From Variovorax sp. JS1663 (lineage in GTDB: Bacteria > Pseudomonadota > Gammaproteobacteria > Burkholderiales > Burkholderiaceae_C): a stretch of 64,000 bases of DNA. Where the stretch lies: assembly GCF_002157355.1 (NCBI RefSeq), contig NZ_LYMK01000036.1, positions 1 to 64,000 on the forward strand, given 5' to 3'. Shown in pieces: positions 9,392-16,965 of the stretch. Both the position numbers and the translations under genes were made by a program. The notes under the pieces were generated by a model. The model ran no database searches. It was not told where the DNA came from and worked only from the letters and a program-made list of their open reading frames with translations. Position 1 is the stretch's first letter. Each line of letters begins with the position of its first letter.

Positions 9392-10450
9392 ATGAATCTG
9401 CAGATCGGCAACATCGCGCTGGAGAACCGCCTGTTCGTCGCGCCCATGGCGGGCGTCACCGATCGGCCCTTCCGCATGCTGTGCCGCGAGCTTGGCGCAG
9501 GTTATGCAGTGAGCGAGATGGTGACTTCGCGCAAGGAACTGTGGAACTCGCTGAAGACATCGCGCCGCGCCGACCACGAGGGCGAGCCGGGCCCCATTGC
9601 GGTGCAGATCGCCGGGACCGATGCGGCCATGATGGCCGAGGCCGCCCTGTACAACATCGAACGTGGCGCGCAGGTCATCGACATCAACATGGGCTGCCCG
9701 GCCAAGAAGGTTTGCAACAAGTGGGCCGGTTCGGCATTGATGCGCGACGAGCCGTTGGCGCTCGAGATCGTCGAGGCGGTGGTTCGTGCTGCGGCGCCGC
9801 ATCACGTGCCGGTCACGCTCAAGATGCGCACCGGCTGGAGTGCAGACCATCGCAATGCCGTCGCGCTCGCGCAGCGATTCGAGAACGCAGGTGTGCGCAT
9901 GCTTACCGTGCACGGCCGCACACGCGAGCAGGGCTACAAGGGCGAGGCCGAGTACGACACCATCACCGCGGTCAAGTCGGCGGTGCGCGTGCCGGTGGTC
10001 GCCAACGGCGACATCGATTCGCCCGAGAAAGCGAAGCGGGTGCTCGCGCTCACGGGCGCCGACGCCTTGATGGTGGGTCGGGCCGCGCAAGGCCGGCCAT
10101 GGATCTTTCGCGAGATCGCGCACTACCTCGCGACCGGCACCCATCTCGCGCCGCCGCTCGTGGCCGAGGTGCGGCGCCTGCTGCTCGACCACCTGCAGCA
10201 GCACTACGCGCTCTACGGCGAGTACAGCGGCGTGCGCAGCGCGCGCAAGCACATCGGCTGGTATGTGCGCGCGCTGCCAGGCGGCGAGGCTTTCCGCGAC
10301 AGCATGAACGCCATCGAGGATTGCGACGCGCAGTGGCGCGCGGTCGCGGGATTCTTCGATGGCCTGGCGGCGCGGATGGACCGCATCCCCGCGGACGCCG
10401 GCGGCGGCGCACAGGCGCCGAGGGACGAGCAGGCCGATGCGCTCGCCTGA
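9392..10450 (+). CDS. dusB: tRNA-dihydrouridine synthase DusB
   Basis: A 352-residue flavoenzyme that reduces uridine to dihydrouridine in the tRNA D-loop using NADPH and FMN. Clear motifs are the N-terminal VAPMAGVTDRPFR, the catalytic-cysteine segment NMGCPAKKVCNKWAGSALM, KMRTGW, TVHGRTREQGY, ANGDI and MVGRAAQGRPW. The start at ATG 9392 matches the family N-terminus MNLQIGN. A TACAAT at 9337-9342 could be the -10 box. It is followed 30 bases later by fis, the conserved dusB-fis pair of proteobacteria. Confidence 0.96.
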   Translation: MNLQIGNIALENRLFVAPMAGVTDRPFRMLCRELGAGYAVSEMVTSRKELWNSLKTSRRADHEGEPGPIAVQIAGTDAAMMAEAALYNIERGAQVIDINMGCPAKKVCNKWAGSALMRDEPLALEIVEAVVRAAAPHHVPVTLKMRTGWSADHRNAVALAQRFENAGVRMLTVHGRTREQGYKGEAEYDTITAVKSAVRVPVVANGDIDSPEKAKRVLALTGADALMVGRAAQGRPWIFREIAHYLATGTHLAPPLVAEVRRLLLDHLQQHYALYGEYSGVRSARKHIGWYVRALPGGEAFRDSMNAIEDCDAQWRAVAGFFDGLAARMDRIPADAGGGAQAPRDEQADALA

Positions 10451-10480
10451 GGATGACGAAGAAAAGAAGAGAAGAGGGCC

Positions 10481-10717
10481 ATGAGCAAGAAACACATTGA
10501 AGACTGCGTGCGAAGCAGCCTGGACAGCTACTTCCGTGACCTGCGCGGCACCGAGCCCGACGGCATGTACGACATGCTGGTGCGCGTGGTGGAGAAGCCC
10601 CTGCTCGACGTCGTCATGACGCGGGCGGAGGGCAACCAGTCGAAGGCTGCCCAATGGCTGGGCCTGAACCGCAACACCCTGCGCAAGAAGCTGGTCGAAC
10701 ACAAACTCCTGAAGTAG
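10481..10717 (+). CDS. fis: Fis family DNA-binding protein
   Basis: A 78-residue nucleoid-associated regulator. The C-terminal half holds the Fis helix-turn-helix (ANQ-like EGNQSKAAQWLGLNRNTLRKKL), and the N-terminal half carries the dimerisation helices. E. coli Fis is 98 residues, and short forms of this length are common in betaproteobacteria. Fis bends DNA and tunes rRNA and metabolic promoters. It sits between dusB and purH; the 129 bases before purH hold a dispersed repeat, so purH may be read through from here. Confidence 0.95.
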   Translation: MSKKHIEDCVRSSLDSYFRDLRGTEPDGMYDMLVRVVEKPLLDVVMTRAEGNQSKAAQWLGLNRNTLRKKLVEHKLLK

Positions 10718-10727
10718 CTCTTGCTCT

Positions 10728-10821
10728 CCCCCAGGCTGTGCGCACTTCGTGTCGCTCCGCCAACCCCCTCACCGGGGGCAACACCAGCGGCCCGGCAAAG
10801 CCGGTTCCGCGGTGTTCCTGG
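10728..10821. repeat. Dispersed GC-rich intergenic repeat, copy 1
   Basis: The fis-purH spacer contains CACTTCGTGT (10743-10752), a CCCCC/GGGGG stem at about 10764-10778 and CGGCCCGGC. The same three blocks recur in the same order in the pyrR-pyrB spacer (28450-28530). GC-rich elements of this appearance are scattered between genes in Comamonadaceae; function unknown. Confidence 0.6.
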
Positions 10822-10846
10822 AATCTGAAACTCACCCAAGGCCAAC

Positions 10847-12424
10847 ATGGCACTGAACGCACTCATCTCCGTCTCCGACAAGACCGGCGTCCTCGAATTC
10901 GCGCAAGCCCTGCATGCGCTGGGCATCCGCCTGCTGTCCACCGGCGGCACCGCGAAGCTCCTCGCCGATGCCGGCCTGCCCGTGACCGAAGTGGCCGAGC
11001 TCACCGGCTTTCCCGAGATGCTGGATGGACGGGTGAAGACGCTGCATCCCAAGGTACACGGCGGCCTGCTGGCGCGGCGCGACGTGCCGGCGCACATGGC
11101 GGCGCTCGAGCAGCACGGCATCGACACCATCGACCTGCTGGTGGTCAATCTCTATCCTTTCGAGGCCACCGTGGCCAAGGCGGGCTGCACGCTGGAAGAC
11201 GCGATCGAGAACATCGACATCGGCGGCCCCGCGATGGTGCGCAGCGCCGCGAAGAACTGGAAGGACGTGGGCGTGCTCACCGACGCCTCGCAATATCCGC
11301 AGGCGCTGGCTGAGCTCCGGGCCGACGGCAAGCTGACCCAGAAGACGAAGTTCGCCTTCTCGGTGGCTGCTTTCAACCGCATCAGCCAGTACGACGGTGC
11401 GATCAGCGACTACCTCTCGGGCCTGCAGGAAGACGGTACGCAGGCCCTGTTCCCGGCGCAGAGCAACGGACGCTTCGTCAAGCTGCAGGACCTGCGCTAC
11501 GGCGAGAACCCGCACCAGCAGGCTGCCTTCTACCGCGACCTGTATCCGGCGCCGGGCTCGCTCGTCAGCGCGAAGCAGCTGCAGGGCAAGGAGCTGAGCT
11601 ACAACAACATCGCCGATGCGGACGCAGCCTGGGAATGCGTGAAGAGCTTCGACACGCCGGCCTGCGTGATCGTGAAGCATGCCAACCCCTGCGGCGTGGC
11701 CATTGGGAAGGATGCGCACGAGGCCTATGCCAAGGCCTTCAAGACCGATCCGACCTCGGCCTTCGGCGGCATCATCGCCTTCAACCGTCCGCTGGACCGC
11801 GCCGCGGCCGAGGCCGTCTCCAAGCAGTTCGTGGAAGTGCTGATGGCGCCCGGCTACGCGCCCGATGCGCTGGAAGTCTTCAAGAGCAAGGTCAACGTGC
11901 GCATCCTCGAGATCGCGCTGCCGCCCGGCGGGAAGACGGCCTGGGAGCAGGGGCGCAACCTGGTGGACGTCAAGCGCATCGGCTCGGGCCTGCTGATGCA
12001 GACGGCGGACAATCGCGAGCTGGCCATCGACGAACTGAAGGTGGTGAGCAAGAAGCAGCCGACGCCGCAGCAACTGCAGGACCTGCTGTTCGCCTGGAAG
12101 GTCGCGAAGTACGTCAAGAGCAACGCGATCGTTTTCTGCGCCGATGGCATGACCATGGGCGTGGGCGCAGGCCAGATGAGCCGGCTCGATTCGGCCCGCA
12201 TCGCCAGCATCAAGGCCGAACATGCCGGACTGTCGCTCAGGGGCACGGCGGTGGCGAGCGACGCCTTCTTCCCGTTCCGCGACGGCCTGGACGTGGTGGT
12301 GGATGCGGGCGCCACCTGCGTGATTCAGCCGGGGGGGTCGATGCGCGATCAGGAGGTGATCGACGCCGCCGACGAACGCGGTGTCGCGATGGTGTTCTCG
12401 GGCGTCCGCCACTTCCGGCATTGA
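10847..12424 (+). CDS. purH: Bifunctional purine biosynthesis protein PurH
   Basis: A 525-residue fusion of AICAR formyltransferase and IMP cyclohydrolase, the last two steps of de novo purine synthesis. The N-terminal methylglyoxal-synthase-like cyclohydrolase domain (about 1-150) shows SVSDKTGVLEFA, STGGTAK and MLDGRVKTLHPKVHGG. The formyltransferase domain carries the catalytic KHANPCG segment and ends with DAGATCVIQPGGSMRD and VFSGVRHFRH, the family C-terminus. Length is standard. A strong hairpin with a T-run follows 22 bases after the stop. Confidence 0.97.
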   Translation: MALNALISVSDKTGVLEFAQALHALGIRLLSTGGTAKLLADAGLPVTEVAELTGFPEMLDGRVKTLHPKVHGGLLARRDVPAHMAALEQHGIDTIDLLVVNLYPFEATVAKAGCTLEDAIENIDIGGPAMVRSAAKNWKDVGVLTDASQYPQALAELRADGKLTQKTKFAFSVAAFNRISQYDGAISDYLSGLQEDGTQALFPAQSNGRFVKLQDLRYGENPHQQAAFYRDLYPAPGSLVSAKQLQGKELSYNNIADADAAWECVKSFDTPACVIVKHANPCGVAIGKDAHEAYAKAFKTDPTSAFGGIIAFNRPLDRAAAEAVSKQFVEVLMAPGYAPDALEVFKSKVNVRILEIALPPGGKTAWEQGRNLVDVKRIGSGLLMQTADNRELAIDELKVVSKKQPTPQQLQDLLFAWKVAKYVKSNAIVFCADGMTMGVGAGQMSRLDSARIASIKAEHAGLSLRGTAVASDAFFPFRDGLDVVVDAGATCVIQPGGSMRDQEVIDAADERGVAMVFSGVRHFRH

Positions 12425-12446
12425 GCGAGGCCGGCGCATGACGACA

Positions 12447-12473
12447 AAAGGGCGGCTTCGTGCCGCCCTTTTT
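12447..12473 (+). terminator. Rho-independent terminator after purH
   Basis: The stem GGGCGGC/GCCGCCC (12450-12456 with 12462-12468) has a TTCGT loop and is followed by TTTTT. Four A residues precede the stem, so it could also work on the minus strand for the convergent gene whose TAA stop (12472-12474) lies in the T-run. Confidence 0.85.
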
Positions 12474-12978
12474 ATTTGCCGTCGCCGAAGCGGTACTTCA
12501 ACTGGAAGCTGATCGCACCGTACAGGCGGTTCTTGATTGTCGGCACGTAGGCGATGTTGAGGCCCCAGTTCCTGCCCTCGATGGCCGCCGTGGGAATGAG
12601 GGCCGGGAACCAGTTGCCGTTGCGGTAGTTCGGGTAGCCGTCAAAGCCGCCCACCACCGCGCCGAAGCGCACACCGTGGAATTCGAAGGGCAGCACGTAG
12701 AGACCGAGGTAGTGCGACTGTCGTCGGTCACTGTTGTGGAAGGTGCCCAGCGTGACGCGGTAGACGTCATTGAGCGGGTACTCGAAGCCCAGGCCGGGGT
12801 TCTTGTTCTCCAGGCCGTTGTGGCGATCGAAATGCGCCGAGTAGAAACCGGCGTTGATCCAGGTCTTCTGAATGTCGAGGGGCTCGTCGATGTTCGGCAG
12901 CGCGAAATTCGTGGATTGCGCCAGCGCCAGGCCCGGAAGAAGAACGCTCAGGGCCGGCAGCAGGCGCAGGGGATTCAT
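12472..12978 (-). CDS. Putative outer-membrane beta-barrel protein
   Basis: A 168-residue exported protein that I cannot name. A signal peptide covers about residues 1-20 (hydrophobic core, then ALA-QS). The mature part has alternating polar/aromatic strands (INAGFYSAHF, VYRVTLGTF, SHYLGLYVLPFEF, WGLNIAYVP, LYGAISFQLKYRF), as expected for a small eight-strand barrel; the last strand ends in Phe, the usual assembly signal, followed by four extra residues. It is PagP-like in size only. The start overlaps the hemL stop (ATGA), so it is translationally coupled to the haem gene, and its stop lies inside the purH terminator. Confidence 0.7.
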   Translation of the reverse strand: MNPLRLLPALSVLLPGLALAQSTNFALPNIDEPLDIQKTWINAGFYSAHFDRHNGLENKNPGLGFEYPLNDVYRVTLGTFHNSDRRQSHYLGLYVLPFEFHGVRFGAVVGGFDGYPNYRNGNWFPALIPTAAIEGRNWGLNIAYVPTIKNRLYGAISFQLKYRFGDGK

Positions 12979-14273
12979 TTCGGTGGCTCGGTCTTGCTGA
13001 AGATCTGGCGGGCAGCTTCGATGGTGGCAGCGATGTCTTCGTCGCTGTGGGCGGCGCTGACGAAGCCGGCTTCGTACAGCGCGGGCGCAATATACACGCC
13101 GCGATCGAGCAGGCCGTGGAACAGTGCGTTGAAGCGCGCGCTGTCGGTTGTCATCACGGTGGCGTAGTTCTGCGGCAATTCGTTCATGAGGAAGAAGCCG
13201 AACATGCCGCCTTCGCTGTCGGCGCTGAACGGCTGTCCTTCAGCGCCCGCGGCGGCCTTCAGGCCCTCGATCAGCGAACGGGTCTTCGTAGCCAGCGCTT
13301 CATAGAAGCCGGGCTTGGCGATTTCCTTCAGGGTCGCGAGGCCGCAAGCCGTGGCGACCGGATTGCCCGACAGCGTGCCCGCCTGGTAGACGGGCCCCAG
13401 CGGCGCGAGCTGCTCCATGATGGCGCGCGGGCCACCGAAGGCCGCCAGCGGCATGCCGCCGCCGATCACCTTGCCGAGCACCGTAAGGTCGGGCCGGATG
13501 CCCAGCACGCCCTGGGCGCCGTGCAGGCCGACGCGAAAGCCGGTCATGACTTCGTCGAAGATCAGCAGCGCGCCGTGCCGCGTGCACAACTCGCGGCAGC
13601 GCTTCGCGAAGGCGGCGCTCGCGCGCACGAAGTTCATGTTGCCGGCGATGGCCTCGATCATCAGGCCTGCGATCTCGTGGCCGTGCAGCGTGAAGGCCTC
13701 CTCCAGCTGCGCGAGGTTGTTGTACTCGAGGACCAGCGTGTGCTGCACCACCTCGGGCGGCACGCCGGCCGAGGTCGGGTTGCCGAAGGTCGCGAGGCCG
13801 GAGCCGGCCTTCACCAGCAGCGCATCGGCGTGGCCGTGGTAGCAGCCCTCGAACTTGATGATGTACTTGCGGCCGGTGGCGCCGCGCGCGAGGCGCAGGG
13901 CACTCATCGCGGCCTCGGTGCCCGAGCTCACCAGGCGCACCATTTCCATCGAAGGCACCAGCGCGAGGATGGCCTCGGCGAGCTCGATCTCGCGCTCTGT
14001 GGGTGCGCCGAAGGAGAAGCCATCGGTCACGGCGCGCTGCACCGCCTCGACCACTGCGGGGTGGCCGTGGCCCAGGATCATCGGCCCCCATGAGCCGATG
14101 TAATCGACGTAGCGCTGGCCGGCAGCGTCCCAGAAGTAGGCGCCCTGGGCGCGCTGCACGAAGCGCGGCGTGCCGCCCACGGCACGGAAGGCGCGCACGG
14201 GCGAATTGACGCCGCCGGGGATCACGGCACGGGCGCGCTCGAAGAGGATGTCGTTGGCGTTGTTGTCGGGCAT
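12975..14273 (-). CDS. hemL: Glutamate-1-semialdehyde 2,1-aminomutase
   Basis: A 432-residue PLP enzyme that converts glutamate-1-semialdehyde to 5-aminolevulinate in the C5 route of haem synthesis. It belongs to class III aminotransferases: FERARAVIPGGVNSPVRAF at the N-terminus, DYIGSWGPMILGH, FEGCYHGHAD, LIFDEVMTGFR and the PLP-lysine segment LGKVIGGGMP near residue 270. I used ATG 14273, six codons inside the longest frame, because it gives the family N-terminus and keeps a 14-base gap to thiD. The thiD-hemL pair is common in Burkholderiales. Confidence 0.96.
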   Translation of the reverse strand: MPDNNANDILFERARAVIPGGVNSPVRAFRAVGGTPRFVQRAQGAYFWDAAGQRYVDYIGSWGPMILGHGHPAVVEAVQRAVTDGFSFGAPTEREIELAEAILALVPSMEMVRLVSSGTEAAMSALRLARGATGRKYIIKFEGCYHGHADALLVKAGSGLATFGNPTSAGVPPEVVQHTLVLEYNNLAQLEEAFTLHGHEIAGLMIEAIAGNMNFVRASAAFAKRCRELCTRHGALLIFDEVMTGFRVGLHGAQGVLGIRPDLTVLGKVIGGGMPLAAFGGPRAIMEQLAPLGPVYQAGTLSGNPVATACGLATLKEIAKPGFYEALATKTRSLIEGLKAAAGAEGQPFSADSEGGMFGFFLMNELPQNYATVMTTDSARFNALFHGLLDRGVYIAPALYEAGFVSAAHSDEDIAATIEAARQIFSKTEPPK

Positions 14274-14287
14274 GGATGGAAGCGCGG

Positions 14288-15253
14288 TCAATGTCGGGTG
14301 TCGTGAGGAGGCAGGGCCAGGTCGATGGGGGACGGATCGCCGTCCGTCTCGCCCTCGTCTTCTTCTTCCGGCTGCGCCCAGAACAGGCGATCGGGCAGCA
14401 CATGGCCCATACCGGGGCGGAAGCCCGCGTCGAGGCAGCGGTCCATGTAGCTCAGCGCCTCGGTGGTCGCGGCGGCCAGGTCGCTGCCGCTGGCCAGCAG
14501 CGCGGCCAGGGCGCCCGAGAGCGTATCGCCCGCGCCAGCGAAGATGGCATCGAGCCGCTCATACTTCTCGCTGGCGAGCACCGTCTGCGGCGAGGCCAGC
14601 ACGTTGTCGATGTACTGTTCCGGCAGCACGATGCCGGTCACCAGCGTATAAGGCACGCCGAACTCGCTGGCGGCGCGCGCGATGTCGCGCGGGCCGGGCG
14701 GACGCTCGCCGGCCCAGTCCGGCAGCAGCCAGCGCCACAGCGTGCTGTGGTTGCCGACCAGCACGGTGGTCTGCGGCAGCACCAGTTCGCGGAAGGCGTC
14801 CAGGTAGGCCTCGATCTGGGTGTCTTCCCACCAGGAGAGGTTGGGCATGTAGGCGACCACGGGGACGTCGGGATAGTCGGTCGCAGTCTCGGCCACGGTG
14901 CTCAGGTTCTCCGGCGTCCCGACGAAGCCCACCTTGATCAGCTGGACCTCCACGTCCTCCAGGATGGTTCGCGCCTGTTCCGCGACGGCGTCCTCGTCGA
15001 AGGGGAAGTGGTCGAAGATCTCGGCGGTGTCGCGCGCATAGGCGCCGGTCACCACGGGCAGCATGTGCGCACCGACCGAGGCCATGGCCACGGCGTCGCA
15101 TGCCAGGCCACCTGCACCGCTGGGGTCGCTGGCGTTGAAGACCAGCACGCAGGGCGGGTTGGGACCTTCCTCCGCGCTGTCTTCGTCGGTGGTCGGGTCG
15201 TTAAGATCGCTCACTTTGTGGTCTTGCTCCGGTGGTAATAAGTAAGTTGTCAT
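14288..15253 (-). CDS. thiD: ThiD-like hydroxymethylpyrimidine (phosphate) kinase
   Basis: A 321-residue ribokinase-fold protein of the HMP/HMP-P kinase family in thiamine pyrophosphate synthesis. The family N-terminus is seen in VLVFNASDPSGAGGLACD, and the ATP/anion-hole segment as FAGAGDTLSGALAALLASG. Both termini carry unusually acidic tails, and the protein is longer than E. coli ThiD (about 266), so strict HMP specificity is not certain. The start is either ATG 15253 or, better placed after GGAG, GTG 15214. hemL begins 14 bases downstream. It is divergent from the rubredoxin gene. Confidence 0.82.
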   Translation of the reverse strand: MTTYLLPPEQDHKVSDLNDPTTDEDSAEEGPNPPCVLVFNASDPSGAGGLACDAVAMASVGAHMLPVVTGAYARDTAEIFDHFPFDEDAVAEQARTILEDVEVQLIKVGFVGTPENLSTVAETATDYPDVPVVAYMPNLSWWEDTQIEAYLDAFRELVLPQTTVLVGNHSTLWRWLLPDWAGERPPGPRDIARAASEFGVPYTLVTGIVLPEQYIDNVLASPQTVLASEKYERLDAIFAGAGDTLSGALAALLASGSDLAAATTEALSYMDRCLDAGFRPGMGHVLPDRLFWAQPEEEDEGETDGDPSPIDLALPPHDTRH

Positions 15254-15362
15254 ACGCAGCGGGGCTCGCCAGATGGTGGCGTATCTGAGACGCTTCTCAC
15301 GCGAATTCCGGATACGTTTGGATACGATCGTTGCATTCTATGAACAGGGACCTTAAGCTGCG

Positions 15363-15533
15363 ATGAATACGAAAACCTGGATGTGCCTGATTTGCGGGTG
15401 GATCTACGACGAAGCGGTGGGAGTGCCAGAAGATGGTATTGCGGCCGGCACGGCATGGGCAGATGTTCCGATGAATTGGACCTGTCCCGAGTGTGGAGCG
15501 CGCAAGGAAGACTTCGAGATGGTGGAAATCTGA
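15363..15533 (+). CDS. Rubredoxin
   Basis: A 56-residue iron-sulfur electron carrier. Two knuckles ligate the single Fe(SCys)4 centre: CLICG at residues 8-12 and CPECG at 41-45. The conserved WIYDE and aromatic core between them fit the family, and the length is normal. It sits 77 bases ahead of pilG, a placement shared by many Burkholderiales; whether it serves pilus signalling is unknown. TTGGAT followed by TATGAA about 40 bases upstream could be its promoter, with non-optimal spacing. Confidence 0.95.
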   Translation: MNTKTWMCLICGWIYDEAVGVPEDGIAAGTAWADVPMNWTCPECGARKEDFEMVEI

Positions 15534-15610
15534 AGCATGGCACAGGGCCGTGCTTCTGGCGCCCCGTTCGGGGCGTTTCGGTCTTAGAGTGTCACAAAGG
15601 AGCGCCGCCA

Positions 15611-16009
15611 ATGAGCTCGAATGGATCCGGTTACAAAGTGCTTGTCATTGACGACAGCAATACCATTCGGCGCAGTGCCGAGATCTTTCTCAAGCAGGGC
15701 GGTCATGAAGTGCTGCTCGCCGAAGACGGCTTCGATGCGCTCTCCAAGGTCAACGACCACAAGCCGCACCTGATCTTCTGCGACATCCTGATGCCGCGGC
15801 TCGATGGTTATCAGACCTGCGCCATCATCAAGCGCAACGCCCACTTTTCGAAGGTGCCGGTCGTGATGCTGTCCTCCAAGGACGGCGTGTTCGACAAGGC
15901 GCGCGGCCGTATGGTCGGCTCGCAGGACTACCTCACCAAACCCTTCACCAAAGACCAACTGCTGCAGGCCGTGCAGCAGTTCGGCACTGTCTCGCAGGAA
16001 GTGCAGTAA
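15611..16009 (+). CDS. pilG: Twitching motility response regulator PilG
   Basis: A 132-residue single-domain CheY-like receiver. The acidic pair is D14-D15, the phospho-acceptor is D58 in LIFCDILMPRLDGY and the conserved lysine is K110 in YLTKPF. In the Pil-Chp system, PilG phosphorylated by ChpA promotes pilus extension and cAMP signalling. The stop abuts the pilH start (TAAATG). Assignment as PilG rather than PilH follows from its first position in the cluster and the family N-terminus. Confidence 0.92.
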   Translation: MSSNGSGYKVLVIDDSNTIRRSAEIFLKQGGHEVLLAEDGFDALSKVNDHKPHLIFCDILMPRLDGYQTCAIIKRNAHFSKVPVVMLSSKDGVFDKARGRMVGSQDYLTKPFTKDQLLQAVQQFGTVSQEVQ

Positions 16010-16375
16010 ATGGCTATTCGCAAAGTTCTCGTGGTCGACGACTCCAAGACGGAGCTGCTCTTCCTGACCGATCTGCTCCAGAAAAACGGCTTCTCCGTGA
16101 AGACCGCCGAGAACGCCGAGGACGCCATGCGCCGCCTCGAGGAAGAGCAGCCCGACCTGATCCTGATGGACATCGTGATGCCGGGGCAGAATGGCTTCCA
16201 GCTCACCCGTGCGATCGCGCGCAATCCGCAGTACGCGTCGGTGCCAATCATCATGTGCACCAGCAAGAACCAGGAAACCGACCGGCTCTGGGGCATGCGG
16301 CAGGGCGCCCGCGACTACATCGTCAAGCCGGTCAATGCGGCCGAGCTGATCGCCAAGATCAGCGCGCTCGCCTGA
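16010..16375 (+). CDS. pilH: Twitching motility response regulator PilH
   Basis: A 121-residue single-domain receiver with D10-D11, phospho-acceptor D54 in LILMDIVMPGQNGFQ and K106 in YIVKPV. In Pseudomonas, PilH acts opposite PilG, favouring retraction or serving as a phosphate sink. It begins directly after the pilG stop and is followed by pilI, in the canonical order. The LWGMRQGARDYIVKPV segment is characteristic of PilH. Confidence 0.93.
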   Translation: MAIRKVLVVDDSKTELLFLTDLLQKNGFSVKTAENAEDAMRRLEEEQPDLILMDIVMPGQNGFQLTRAIARNPQYASVPIIMCTSKNQETDRLWGMRQGARDYIVKPVNAAELIAKISALA

Positions 16376-16394
16376 ATCGCTTCGCTTCTTCTTC

Positions 16395-16925
16395 ATGGCC
16401 AACCGCGACGCTCTACGCGCTTTCCAGTCCCGGCTCGCCACTCGCCTGCAGGCGGCGCGCACCTCGGGCGTGTCCGCCTCCTGGCTCGCGGTGGAGGCGG
16501 GCGACGCGAAATACTTGTTCCCGCTCGGCCATGCCGGCGAGATCTTTCCCTGGACCCCGCCGCAGGCGGTGCCCTACGTGCAGCCATGGTTCCTCGGCGT
16601 CGCCAACCTGCGCGGCGGCGTGTATGGCATCGTGCAGCTCTCCACTTTCGCGACTGGCGAAACGGCGCCGGCAACCAGCGAGGCCGCGCGCGCGCAATCG
16701 CGCCTGGTGGCGCTCAACGAAATGCTGGAAGTCAACTGCGCTCTGCTGATCGACCGGCTGGTGGGCCTGCGCGGCGTGGAGGCCTTCACCGCATCGCAGG
16801 CGCCAACTGATGGCGCTCCCGCCTGGCTGGGGCATGCCTACACGGATGCCACCGGCGAGCGCTGGCAGGAGATCAACCTGCAGGCGCTGTCGCAGCAGCC
16901 GCAATTTTTGAGCATCGGCGCCTGA
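16395..16925 (+). CDS. pilI: CheW-like adaptor PilI
   Basis: A 176-residue CheW-domain protein that should dock ChpA onto the PilJ receptor. The CheW fold is visible from about residue 30 (WLAVEAGDAKYLFPLGHAGEI), with the family segment WFLGVANLRGGVYGIVQLSTF and INCALLIDRLVGLRG-like strands. Length and position between pilH and pilJ are as expected. The protein is soluble and cytoplasmic. Confidence 0.92.
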   Translation: MANRDALRAFQSRLATRLQAARTSGVSASWLAVEAGDAKYLFPLGHAGEIFPWTPPQAVPYVQPWFLGVANLRGGVYGIVQLSTFATGETAPATSEAARAQSRLVALNEMLEVNCALLIDRLVGLRGVEAFTASQAPTDGAPAWLGHAYTDATGERWQEINLQALSQQPQFLSIGA

Positions 16926-16965
16926 GCACAGGGCCGGGCACCGAACACTACCTGAAGGACCGACC

